Of a stretch of 64,000 bases of DNA, positions 40,681 through 48,919 are shown piece by piece. The position numbers and the translations under genes were made by a program. Within the stretch, counting starts at the first letter, position 1, and each line of letters starts with the position of its first letter. Source of the DNA: an uncultured Oscillospiraceae bacterium (GTDB lineage Bacteria > Bacillota > Clostridia > Oscillospirales > Oscillospiraceae); NCBI GenBank assembly GCA_934512135.1, contig CAKSWT010000011.1, forward strand, positions 1-64,000. The letters run 5' to 3'. The notes beneath the pieces were generated by a model. It ran no database searches. It was not told the origin of the DNA and was given only the letters and a program-made list of their open reading frames with translations.

Positions 40681-41997
40681 ATGTCGTCTCTGTTATCCGA
40701 TTATTCCAGGAAAGAGAACTATACCGGTCTGGCAAATCAGGTTAAGGATCAGGTTGATTCTCTTTTTTCCCTTCTGGCCCAGCAGGAGGTGGAGCTTCAG
40801 CTGGCCAAGGAGAAGCTCCGCCGGGCCAACATTGAGGTGACCCTCTACGGAAAGCTCCCGCCCCCTGACGAGGCAGCAGTGTTCGGGTTTTCCTATGATA
40901 CAGACTATTTTCTGGTGGCCACCCTGGAGCTGCTCATTCGGGAACAGCTTTTCCGTGCCGATGGTACCAGCCGGTTCTCCCAGGACGAAGTGGATTTTAT
41001 GAAAACCGCCATTTACAACGTCTTTGAAACCGCCCTCGGCCCCTACTGCATCGCCAGCTGCTGCGAGTCCGATTTGACCTTTGCAAATATCCTCATCAAT
41101 TTGCCGGATGCAGACCAGGCAGAGGAGCAGATGCTCTCCGCCATTGACGGGGCCATGCAGTCCGCCATAGACATCGTACAGAAAAACTACGGCATCACCC
41201 TGGTTGCGGCCAGAAGCCCCATTGTGGTCGGTCACAGCAGCCTCCCGGCGGCAAGGAACACAGCGTATAACCGGCTGACGGAAAAGTACGGGCTGAATCA
41301 GATTGCCAACACCGGTGTCGTGCCGCCCCCCTCTACCGAACGACTGCCCACCGCCCCACAGCCCAACGCCCGGCTGGAAAAGCAATACTACCAGTATATT
41401 TTGAGCCGGGATCTCGGCATGGCCAAGGAGGCGCTCCGGGCCCTCACCGCCGAGGATATTGCCGCCGACGGGCTCTCCTTTGAGCACGCCCGCCTTCGGT
41501 TTATGAACCATGTGGAAAGCCTCCTCAACATCTTTGGCCTGGCGGCCTCGGACATCGGGTTTTTGTACATGCGGCCCATGGAGACCGAGGAGAATATCTA
41601 TCAGCTGCTGGATGACCTGTTTGCGGACATGGAGGTGCGGATTTCCACCGGGGAGCAGGCCCTGCAAACCAAGATCCAGTCGGTGGCCGCCTACATTCGA
41701 GGGCATTATGCCGATTGCAACCTATGTCTGGCCATGCTCTGTGACCAGTTTCAGATGAACCAGTCCCATCTCTCCCGCACCTTTAAATCCGTGATGCAGG
41801 TGGGAATTTTGGACTATATCCACACCCAGAGATTGCTCCACGCCAAGGATTTGCTGGTACACACAGCGCAAAACATCGACACCATCTGGCAGGCCGTGGG
41901 GTACACCAATCGCCGCACCTTTAACCGCACCTTCCGAAAGATGGAGGGCATGAGCGCCTCGGAATACCGCAAGCATCCCCGTCCCACCGCTGAATGA
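40681..41997 (+). CDS. AraC-family transcriptional regulator
   Basis: This 438-residue protein has a long N-terminal part starting with a coiled-coil-like helix (about residues 15-50, VKDQVDSLFSLLAQQEVELQ). A middle sensor-like domain related to those of large AraC regulators in Firmicutes follows, then the C-terminal double HTH (about 335-435: LAMLCDQFQMNQSHLSRTFK, then AVGYTNRRTFNRTFRKMEGM). No membrane helix was seen, so the sensor is cytoplasmic. It is divergent from the MaoC-like gene and upstream of the FAD oxidoreductase; it probably controls both, given the repeated motif near each. Start ATG 40681 follows AAGGAGGGTAAGT. Confidence 0.9.
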   Translation: MSSLLSDYSRKENYTGLANQVKDQVDSLFSLLAQQEVELQLAKEKLRRANIEVTLYGKLPPPDEAAVFGFSYDTDYFLVATLELLIREQLFRADGTSRFSQDEVDFMKTAIYNVFETALGPYCIASCCESDLTFANILINLPDADQAEEQMLSAIDGAMQSAIDIVQKNYGITLVAARSPIVVGHSSLPAARNTAYNRLTEKYGLNQIANTGVVPPPSTERLPTAPQPNARLEKQYYQYILSRDLGMAKEALRALTAEDIAADGLSFEHARLRFMNHVESLLNIFGLAASDIGFLYMRPMETEENIYQLLDDLFADMEVRISTGEQALQTKIQSVAAYIRGHYADCNLCLAMLCDQFQMNQSHLSRTFKSVMQVGILDYIHTQRLLHAKDLLVHTAQNIDTIWQAVGYTNRRTFNRTFRKMEGMSASEYRKHPRPTAE

Positions 41998-42045
41998 CCA
42001 GCCCCCGGAAAACGCCGCCCCGGCGGGACACCATGGGGGGGCCAT

Positions 42046-42083
42046 AAAAAACTGTCGCTTTTCCAAAAGCGGCAGTTTTTTTA
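42046..42083 (+). terminator. Terminator after the AraC gene
   Basis: AACTGTCGCTTTT pairs with AAAGCGGCAGTT (one G-T wobble), followed by TTTTTT. It ends 27 bp before the next start, so the oxidoreductase may need its own promoter or rely on read-through. Confidence 0.85.
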
Positions 42084-42109
42084 TAATGCGCTATAAGGAG
42101 GGATTTACA

Positions 42110-43729
42110 ATGGAGAAAAAAACAACCTGGAGAACACCCCCGGCCCCAATCCCGGAGGCGGAGATTACAAAAACACTGGAATCTGAGGTTGTGGTGGTGG
42201 GAGCAGGACACGCCGGTGTATCCCTGGCCCGCACCCTGGCGGAGGAGGGCGTTTCTGTCCGGGTGATCGAGACCATGGTGGAGAAAAACTACTGGGCCTA
42301 CGGCATTGACTTCGGCCATATCAACTCCGACTTTCTCCGGAGCCACGGGGTGCCGGAGGTGGATGAAATTGAGTTCTTTAACGACTGGCAGCTCCGCAGC
42401 GGAAACCGCAGCAATCCCAGGCTGGTCATGCAGTTTGTGAAAAACTGCGGCAGCTGCTTTGACTGGCTTCTGGAGGCCCTGACGGAGGAGCAGAAACAAA
42501 ACGTACAGATTCGCTATTGGCCGGCTCCCACGAAATATTCCGGAAATATCTGCGGCCTGAAATCGTGGACGGGCACTGCCACATTCCCGGAGGAGCTCTG
42601 GCACAACAAGGGGATTACAGAGGCGGTGGTGGCCAGTATCCAGCGGGCGAAAGCCCTGGGGACGGATTTCCACTTTTCCACTGTGGCCCAGCAGCTGGAA
42701 AAAACCGAAGAACGGGTCACGGCAGTGATTGCCAAGGAACGCCATGGCGGCTATGTCCGCTTCCGGGCCACAAAGGGAGTGGTCCTGGCCGCAGGAGACT
42801 TTGGCCACAACGAGGAAATGATGCGGGAGCTCTGCGACGAACTGGTGACCCTGGCGGCCTCGCCGGAGCAGCGCATTACCGGCCTGAGCCGGGACGGAAG
42901 CGGCATCCGCATGGGGATTTGGGCCGGAGGCCGGATGGTACCGGGGCCCATCGCCTGTATGGGCGGCAATACCGCCGCTCCCAATTCGCCCCTGTTTATG
43001 GCCACCGCCACCCTATGGCTGGACGGGGACAATCGGCGCTTTTGCAACGAGGGCTTTGGAGACAGCGAATTCACCGGCCTGGAGGCGGCCCGTATCAAGA
43101 CCCCGCGCCTGGTCAATCTCTTTGACAGCAAGGTGGATGATCTGCTTCAGCGGCAGCCTCCCATCCACGGTGCCCTCTGGGTCAACAATCCCCAGGATCC
43201 CCGTATGTCCACCGCCATGGATTATATGGAAGGAGCCAGGAACGCGGGGAAAGAGGGCTATGCGGTCAAGGATCCCCACGCCCCCAAGGGGGCGGAGCAG
43301 CCCCGGCTCTTTGCGGCGGATTCTCTGGAGGAGCTGGCGGACCTGCTGGGCTTCCAGGGCCAGTTGAAGCAGAATATGCTGGACTCCGTGGCCCGGTACA
43401 ACGGCTTCTGCGCCACAGGCCGGGACGAGGACTTTGGCAAGGACAAGAGCCTGCTGGTGCCTCTGGATACTCCGCCCTATTATGGCATGCTGACAGACCG
43501 CACCCAGGGCGGGGCCATGGGTCCCATGGTCACGGTGGATGGACTCTGGACAGACGATCACCAGCAGGTCTATGACCAAAACTTGGACGTGATTCCCGGT
43601 CTTTACGCCACAGGCAACTGCTGCGGCAGACGGTTTGGCGTCCAGTACTCCACCCCAGTGGCCGGCGTCAGCATCGGCATCGCCTGGACCTTGGGCCGGG
43701 AGCTGGGAAAATACCTGGCGGCGCTGTAA
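42110..43729 (+). CDS. FAD-dependent oxidoreductase, soluble fumarate-reductase flavoprotein type
   Basis: The protein has about 539 residues from ATG 42110 (AAGGAGGGATTTACA upstream). The FAD-binding dinucleotide fold is VVVVGAGHAGVSLARTL (about residues 28-44). Later the family motifs GVVLAAGDFGHNEEM and a C-terminal ATGNCCGRRFGVQYSTP-x-AGVSIGIAW are seen, where the flavin is closed off. This is the FAD_binding_2 family (fumarate reductase, urocanate reductase, ketosteroid dehydrogenase). There is no signal peptide, no FMN-binding domain and no cytochrome domain, so it is cytoplasmic and must take electrons from a soluble partner. Substrate unknown. A copy of the GRGACAATTYTTGC motif lies just after the stop. 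Confidence 0.85.
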   Translation: MEKKTTWRTPPAPIPEAEITKTLESEVVVVGAGHAGVSLARTLAEEGVSVRVIETMVEKNYWAYGIDFGHINSDFLRSHGVPEVDEIEFFNDWQLRSGNRSNPRLVMQFVKNCGSCFDWLLEALTEEQKQNVQIRYWPAPTKYSGNICGLKSWTGTATFPEELWHNKGITEAVVASIQRAKALGTDFHFSTVAQQLEKTEERVTAVIAKERHGGYVRFRATKGVVLAAGDFGHNEEMMRELCDELVTLAASPEQRITGLSRDGSGIRMGIWAGGRMVPGPIACMGGNTAAPNSPLFMATATLWLDGDNRRFCNEGFGDSEFTGLEAARIKTPRLVNLFDSKVDDLLQRQPPIHGALWVNNPQDPRMSTAMDYMEGARNAGKEGYAVKDPHAPKGAEQPRLFAADSLEELADLLGFQGQLKQNMLDSVARYNGFCATGRDEDFGKDKSLLVPLDTPPYYGMLTDRTQGGAMGPMVTVDGLWTDDHQQVYDQNLDVIPGLYATGNCCGRRFGVQYSTPVAGVSIGIAWTLGRELGKYLAAL

Positions 43730-43731
43730 CC

Positions 43732-43745
43732 GGGACAATTTTTGC
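43732..43745 (+). promoter_or_regulatory. Motif copy C, 3' of the FAD oxidoreductase
   Basis: GGGACAATTTTTGC. Same motif as in the MaoC/AraC control region. Its position between convergent genes is unusual for an operator. Confidence 0.35.
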
Positions 43746-43788
43746 CCCCATCGGCTACGGTAAAATATTGACCGGTCTATTGCGGCAA

Positions 43789-43823
43789 AAAAGGGGCTGT
43801 CTCGTATCGAGACAGCCCCTTCT
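43789..43823. terminator. Bidirectional terminator between FAD oxidoreductase and binding protein C
   Basis: A 14-bp perfect stem (43791-43804 with 43808-43821) has a TAT loop, with A-rich left and T-rich right flanks. Confidence 0.9.
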
Positions 43824-43878
43824 ATTCCTCTGGTTACAGTCTTTTTTCAGTCGCCGGTTTTGGGGCAATCTCAGCGCC

Positions 43879-45600
43879 CTATTCGGCCTGTCTGTCGTAT
43901 GCTCCCTGGTAGATGGCAATCATATCCCGGATGCCCATATTCTCCAGCTCTGCGGTAAAATCATCCCACTGGGAAATGGGCCGGTCCCCAAAGATAAACT
44001 TGGTCAGCTCGGATTCCGCATAGGAGAGGATGTCCGCCACGCCAGCGCTGTATTCAGCGCTTTCCGCCGTTGTCAGGGTCACATAGCCAGGCACGCTTCG
44101 GTCATATTCCACCTGACTGGACCAGAAGTCCAAGACCTCCTTTTGCTTGTCGGAGTAGTAGGCCCACAGGGCCTTCTGCATCATCACGCCGCAGATCTTG
44201 CCCTGGCAGTTGTACTTCATAATCATCCCCTCCGGGCTCATGCCGTCGGTATTGTTGACGATCATATCCGTAAAGGTGACGGTGCCGTCCTCGGCCACGG
44301 TGTAGGTGTAATCCTCGATGCCGTAGGTCATGTACATGGTGCCTTCCTCGGTGTACCAGTAGTCGATCCAGCGCAGTGCCAGCTGCGGATTGGTGCAATC
44401 CGTGGAAATGGACACCGTCTGGCCCCCCTGGACCGGTTCATAGCTGCCAAAGTGGTTGACGGTGTCATCCCCCTGGTTGCGGACAACCACGTTGATGGGA
44501 GTCACGTCAAAGTTTTCGTTGCTGGTGTAGGTGTAATAGGTGGAAAGCTGGTTGGCAGAGGTGTGGAAGGCGCCCACATCGTCGCCGCAAACCTTGGTCT
44601 GGGTTGTGTTCATATTGAACATGCTGGCGTTGAGCACGGAATCTCCGTCAAAAAGCCCCTCGTTCATCCAGCGATTCATCATTTCCAGGTAGTCCCGGTA
44701 GTCATCGGTCAGATAGGAGCACACCAGCTCCCCCTGGTCATCGACATACAGCGCCAGGTCACTGGCAAAATAGGCAATATCATAGCCCGAGGTCAGCGCA
44801 GGAACTGCCAGGCCGGTCTCCCCCACATACAGGGGATCGGAGCAGTGGTATGCGCTTTGGAAGGCCAGCAACGACGCTTCCAGCTCCTCAAAGGTCTCCG
44901 GAGTTTTCAGCCCCTGCTCCTCCAGCCAATCCTGACGAATCAGCAGTCCTCGCTCGGTCAGCGGCTGATCGTTGACCACATAAATGGCCAGCTCCTGGCC
45001 GTCCTCTGTGGTGACGTACTTTTCCTTCTCGGCATCCGTGTGAACCAGGTTCCAATAGTTGGGCATGTTGTCGTAGACCAGGTCGGCAATATCCATAACC
45101 ACCCCGTCCTCATAGGCCCCCACGATTCCGGTGGAATAGTTCTGGACCACGCCGGCGACAATGTCCGTATAGGTTCCGGTGGCTGCCATGAGATTGAACT
45201 GGGTCTCCATGGCCATCATATCCACCTCATGCCAGTCGATCTTAACCCCCAGATGCTCCTCCGCCTGCTGGAAGATCTCCAGCTCTGCCCAGGAGTCTCG
45301 GACGATGGGCGGTCCCCCGGGCTTGGCACACCAGATGCTCAGGGTCTCCCCATCTGCCAGGGGGTATTCGATCACGGTGTCGTTGCGGGCCGGCTGAGAA
45401 GTCTCGGCGGTCACTTGGGACGCCTCAGCCGCTGGGGCGGAATCCTCCTGGTCCTGGGGGGACTCCACCGGTGCCGTCTCCTGCTGTTGCTCCGCAGGCT
45501 CCTGGGAGGCGATGGCCTGGCTTCCGGCCGTCCCTCCGCAGGCTGCCAACGTGACGAGCAGCGCCATTGCCAATAGCATTGCTGTAAGCTTCTTTTTCAT
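43879..45600 (-). CDS. Extracellular solute-binding lipoprotein, no local permease (paralogue C)
   Basis: The protein has about 573 residues from ATG 45600 (GGAGGAAAATTC upstream). The lipobox is VTLAAC (Cys about 21), followed by a Gln/Glu/Ala-rich linker. Core features are ERGLLIRQDWLEEQGLKTPE, LALRWIDYWYTEEGTMYMTY and a C-terminus (LTKFIFGDRPISQWDDFT) like paralogues A and B. It follows flavoreductase 4 by 51 bp, giving the third redox-enzyme/binding-protein pair. No permease or ATPase is nearby. Confidence 0.87.
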   Translation of the reverse strand: MKKKLTAMLLAMALLVTLAACGGTAGSQAIASQEPAEQQQETAPVESPQDQEDSAPAAEASQVTAETSQPARNDTVIEYPLADGETLSIWCAKPGGPPIVRDSWAELEIFQQAEEHLGVKIDWHEVDMMAMETQFNLMAATGTYTDIVAGVVQNYSTGIVGAYEDGVVMDIADLVYDNMPNYWNLVHTDAEKEKYVTTEDGQELAIYVVNDQPLTERGLLIRQDWLEEQGLKTPETFEELEASLLAFQSAYHCSDPLYVGETGLAVPALTSGYDIAYFASDLALYVDDQGELVCSYLTDDYRDYLEMMNRWMNEGLFDGDSVLNASMFNMNTTQTKVCGDDVGAFHTSANQLSTYYTYTSNENFDVTPINVVVRNQGDDTVNHFGSYEPVQGGQTVSISTDCTNPQLALRWIDYWYTEEGTMYMTYGIEDYTYTVAEDGTVTFTDMIVNNTDGMSPEGMIMKYNCQGKICGVMMQKALWAYYSDKQKEVLDFWSSQVEYDRSVPGYVTLTTAESAEYSAGVADILSYAESELTKFIFGDRPISQWDDFTAELENMGIRDMIAIYQGAYDRQAE

Positions 45601-45651
45601 GAATTTTCCTCCTTCTGATTTTGGCATATTACATTTTGTCTTCCTCTCCCA

Positions 45652-47670
45652 TTAGATGTCCATGGCCTGGTAATAGCCGGCCGCCACCGCCTGTTTAATT
45701 TTCTTAGGCTCCCGGCAATCTCCCGCCATGCCGACAAATTCGGCGCAGCAATAAAACTTCATGGCGTCCTCCTGGCGGTTCCGGCTTCCGGCAGCGAGGA
45801 CCACGGTGTCCGCCTCCAGGAACCGTTCCTCCCCGGAGTTTACCATAATGCCACGGATGCCCTGCTCCGTGATCTCCACACAGTTGCAGCCGGTGACGAT
45901 CTCCACCGGCGGGTCAAACCGCCGGAACATCTTTTTCATGGCGGGAACGGGGTGGAACACATCGTTGTTGATGACCTCGTGGGGAGCCAGCTTCTCCCGG
46001 CGGCCCACAATGGTGACCTGCTTCCCGGCCTTGGCCAGGTGTAGGGCGATTTCACAGGCCTGAATGCCTCCGCCCAGCATAATGACCCGGTTGCCCACCC
46101 GCTCCGGATGGTCATAGACCTCCATGGAGGTCACCACGTTGTTCCCCTGGGCCCCGGGAATGGAGGGAATCACCGGCTCTCCTCCAATGGCCACGATCAC
46201 CGCATCAAAGCCCTGCTCCTTCAGCATTTCCGGGGTTGCCTCCGTATTCAGACAGACGGTGATGTTTTCCTGGCGGGTTACCCGGGAGATCATGCTGTTT
46301 TTGTAGGTCCGGATGTCGTGTTTGTAATTGTCCGTATCGGAGAACCGCAGCAGACCGCCCAGATAGTTTTCTTTTTCATAGAGGGTCACCTCATGGCCAC
46401 GGGCTGCCGCCGTCTCTGCCGCCTTCAGGCCCGCAATGCCGCCGCCGACCACTGCCACCCGTTTCCGCTCCTTGGCCAGAGGGACCTCTCGGGTCTGGGT
46501 GTAGCCCCGGTTCTGAGTGATGGGATTCACCGCACACTCCTCCCGGTCAAAGCAGTTGTGACAGCGGATGCAGGTGTTGATTTCGTCGATGCGGCCCTCC
46601 TGAACCTTTCTGGGGAAGAAGGGGTCTGCCACCACCAGCTGTCGTGCCATACAGACGAATTCCGCATCTCCGGACGCCAGAATCTCCTCCGCCAGGTCTG
46701 GGCTGTTGATGGAATTGATCAGGACCAGGGGCTTTTTAAATCCCGCCGCCTTGATCTTCTTGGCAAAGGGCCGATTATAGGCACCCGGATAGAAGGCCGG
46801 GGAACTGGTGGCCATGTTCCCTGCTGCGGTGGTGTGGTCCCCCCCGGAGAGGTGGAACAGGTCATACAGATTTTTATGATGGGTTTCCTCATATTCCTGG
46901 AGATACAGCAGGAACGCAATGGTCTCGTCGATGGTAATTCCCCCGGGATACCCTTCGTCGCCGCTGAGCCGCAGCTCCAGCAGCAGCTTGCTGCCGCACC
47001 GGGCCCGGATGGCCTCCAGCAGTTCTATGCAAAACCGCGCCCGATTCTCCAGGGAGCCGCCGTATTCGTCGGTGCGCTTGTTGTGGCGCAGAGAGCGGAA
47101 CTGGTCGATGAGCTTGTTGTGGCCTCCGTGGAGCAGCACGCCGTCCACGCCAAACTGGGCCGCCGTGGCGCAGCAGGAGGCAAAGTCGTCGATGATCTGG
47201 TGGATTTCTTCCTTGGAGATCTCCGCCAGCGTGCGGCCGTCTCCCATCATGGGCGGCGGAGCCATTTTCCCATTGCCCAGGGGACGGGCGTTGGGGGTGG
47301 CAGTCTCCTCGTCGGGGTCCACATAGTCCCGGACCGGGAATCCCCCATGGGTAAACTCCAAAAAGGCCAGGGTATTGTGCCGGTGCATGGTGCGGACATA
47401 TTCCTGGAGAGACTTCTCCATTTCAATGTCCACAGGGCCCCGGAAATCCAGCCCTCCCCCGGGACTCATTCCGCCGGAGACCGGATAATCATTGGTGGTG
47501 ACCCGGGCTGCGCCGCCGGTGGCCTGAATCTCATAGAACTCCAAATTGTGTTCATGGATGCAGCCGGAATTGGGCACACAGAACCCCAAGGGCCCTGCCA
47601 GCATACGGTTTTTGAATATTACGCTGCCCACCTGATAGGGGCTGAGCAAATGAGGATACTTTCTTTCCAT
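45652..47670 (-). CDS. FMN/4Fe-4S/FAD old-yellow-enzyme reductase 4
   Basis: This 672-residue protein starts PHLLSPYQVGSVIFKNRML, with LLHGGHNKLIDQFRS and RTDEYGGSLENRARFCIEL in the FMN barrel. Nucleotide domains follow (VAVVGGGIAGLKAAETA, VIMLGGGIQACEIALHL). The cluster Cys are CIRCHNC then C after only five residues, against ten to twelve in the three paralogues, so the cluster loop is shortened. Expected activity is C=C reduction with NAD(P)H. It is upstream of binding lipoprotein C on the same strand. Start ATG 47670 follows AAGGTGTAATGT. Confidence 0.89.
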   Translation of the reverse strand: MERKYPHLLSPYQVGSVIFKNRMLAGPLGFCVPNSGCIHEHNLEFYEIQATGGAARVTTNDYPVSGGMSPGGGLDFRGPVDIEMEKSLQEYVRTMHRHNTLAFLEFTHGGFPVRDYVDPDEETATPNARPLGNGKMAPPPMMGDGRTLAEISKEEIHQIIDDFASCCATAAQFGVDGVLLHGGHNKLIDQFRSLRHNKRTDEYGGSLENRARFCIELLEAIRARCGSKLLLELRLSGDEGYPGGITIDETIAFLLYLQEYEETHHKNLYDLFHLSGGDHTTAAGNMATSSPAFYPGAYNRPFAKKIKAAGFKKPLVLINSINSPDLAEEILASGDAEFVCMARQLVVADPFFPRKVQEGRIDEINTCIRCHNCFDREECAVNPITQNRGYTQTREVPLAKERKRVAVVGGGIAGLKAAETAAARGHEVTLYEKENYLGGLLRFSDTDNYKHDIRTYKNSMISRVTRQENITVCLNTEATPEMLKEQGFDAVIVAIGGEPVIPSIPGAQGNNVVTSMEVYDHPERVGNRVIMLGGGIQACEIALHLAKAGKQVTIVGRREKLAPHEVINNDVFHPVPAMKKMFRRFDPPVEIVTGCNCVEITEQGIRGIMVNSGEERFLEADTVVLAAGSRNRQEDAMKFYCCAEFVGMAGDCREPKKIKQAVAAGYYQAMDI

Positions 47671-47892
47671 ACATTACACCTTACAGCCGCTGTTCGAAGG
47701 TCCCGTTTTTGCGGCCGCCTTTCTTAAAAATTGGCTTCCCACCACCGCCGTGGCGATTGCATGAGTCTATAATCTCATCTTACCCAAGACCCGCCCGTGA
47801 TGCAAGACGCGGAATTTTACCGGAGAAGAAACGGAAAAAAAGTGTCCCACCGGGATTATGCTGCTCAGCGCCTCGCCCTTCCATGGAGGTTG

Positions 47893-47927
47893 AAAAGGGG
47901 CCGTCTCTTGGCGAGACGGCCCCCTTT
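47893..47927 (-). terminator. Terminator of the ring-opening/transcarbamylase operon
   Basis: GGGGCCGTCTC (47897-47907) pairs with GAGACGGCCCC (47913-47923) with a TTGGC loop. On the minus strand it is followed by TTTTCAA. It lies 34 bp after the carbamate kinase stop. The rest of the 290-bp gap shows no gene. Confidence 0.88.
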
Positions 47928-47960
47928 GAGGTACCGAAGAAATTTGAAATACGCAATCTT

Positions 47961-48887
47961 TTACCTGTGTATGCGAGTGCCGCTTTCGCCATGCAATGCA
48001 ACCGCCGCACGTTCAAGGCTCGCAATCACAGCCTCGCCGCCTGTCCTTGCGAACGATATTGCCGCCTCTACCTTTGGCAGCATGCTGCCCGGTGCAAAGT
48101 GGCCTTCCCGGCAGTACTGCTCTGCCTCGGCAACCGTGATGTTCTCCAGCGCCTTCTGATTTGGCAGGCCCCAGTTGATTGCCACCCGGTCCACTGCGGT
48201 CAGAAGAATCAACAAATCGGCAGCTATCAACTCCGCCAGTTTTGCGGCTGCAAAGTCCTTATCGACCACAGCCGACACCCCCACAAGGCAGGTGTCCTGT
48301 TTTGTTACGGGGATGCCGCCACCACCTGCTGCGATCACCACACATCCACTGTCCACCAGCGTATTGACAACTTCCTTTTCCACAATGTCCACGGGACGCG
48401 GGCTTGGCACGACCCGGCGGTATCCCCGCCCTGCGTCGTCTATCATTGTGTAGCCTTTTTCGGCTATGAGTCGCTGCGCTGCTTCGCTGTTGTAAAATGC
48501 GCCCACGGGCTTTGTCGGTTGTTCAAATGCCGGATCCTTTGCGTCCACCAACACCTGAGTTACCACCGCCGCCACGTTCCTTGTAATCCCACGCGCCGAG
48601 AGCTCATTTTCGATGCTGTTCTGCAAGTGGTATCCGATGTATCCCTGGCTCATTGCCCCGCACTCCGGAAACGGCATGTCGCTCTGGACCGCTCCGACTT
48701 CCGCCGCCGTGCGCATTCCCAAATTGATCATGCCAACCTGGGGGCCGTTGCCGTGGGTGATTACCACCTGGTTTCCCGCCTCGATCAGGTCCACAATCGG
48801 CTTTGCCGTCTGCTTTACCAGGTCCAGCTGCTTCGCCGGGGTATCTCCCAGCGCATTTCCGCCCAGGGCTATCACTATTCTGGCCAT
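47961..48887 (-). CDS. arcC: Carbamate kinase (ArcC/AllK-like)
   Basis: This 308-residue amino-acid-kinase-family protein has VIALGGNALGD at the N-terminus, VVITHGNGPQVGMI, CVVIAAGGGGIPV, DKDFAAAKLAE and LLILTAVD-like LLILLTAVDRV. It makes ATP and carbamate from carbamoyl phosphate and ADP. As the last gene of the operon, after the three transcarbamylase-type subunits, it is in the place where E. coli has AllK beside AllFGH. It should therefore capture the energy of carbamoyl phosphate made upstream. The start ATG 48887 follows GAGGAGAACAGAT. No arginine deiminase or ornithine transcarbamylase is nearby, which argues against the arginine pathway. Confidence 0.95.
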   Translation of the reverse strand: MARIVIALGGNALGDTPAKQLDLVKQTAKPIVDLIEAGNQVVITHGNGPQVGMINLGMRTAAEVGAVQSDMPFPECGAMSQGYIGYHLQNSIENELSARGITRNVAAVVTQVLVDAKDPAFEQPTKPVGAFYNSEAAQRLIAEKGYTMIDDAGRGYRRVVPSPRPVDIVEKEVVNTLVDSGCVVIAAGGGGIPVTKQDTCLVGVSAVVDKDFAAAKLAELIAADLLILLTAVDRVAINWGLPNQKALENITVAEAEQYCREGHFAPGSMLPKVEAAISFARTGGEAVIASLERAAVALHGESGTRIHR

Positions 48888-48919
48888 ATCTGTTCTCCTC
48901 TATCCAAGGGCACCGCAGT

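Noticed and set aside
42110..43729. Respiratory extracellular flavin-linked reductase
   Set aside because: There is no signal peptide and no FMN-binding domain, so an extracellular flavin-linked enzyme is not supported.
46108..47727. 539-residue plus-strand frame over reductase 4
   Set aside because: Same reason: antisense to a motif-complete enzyme, with no ribosome site.
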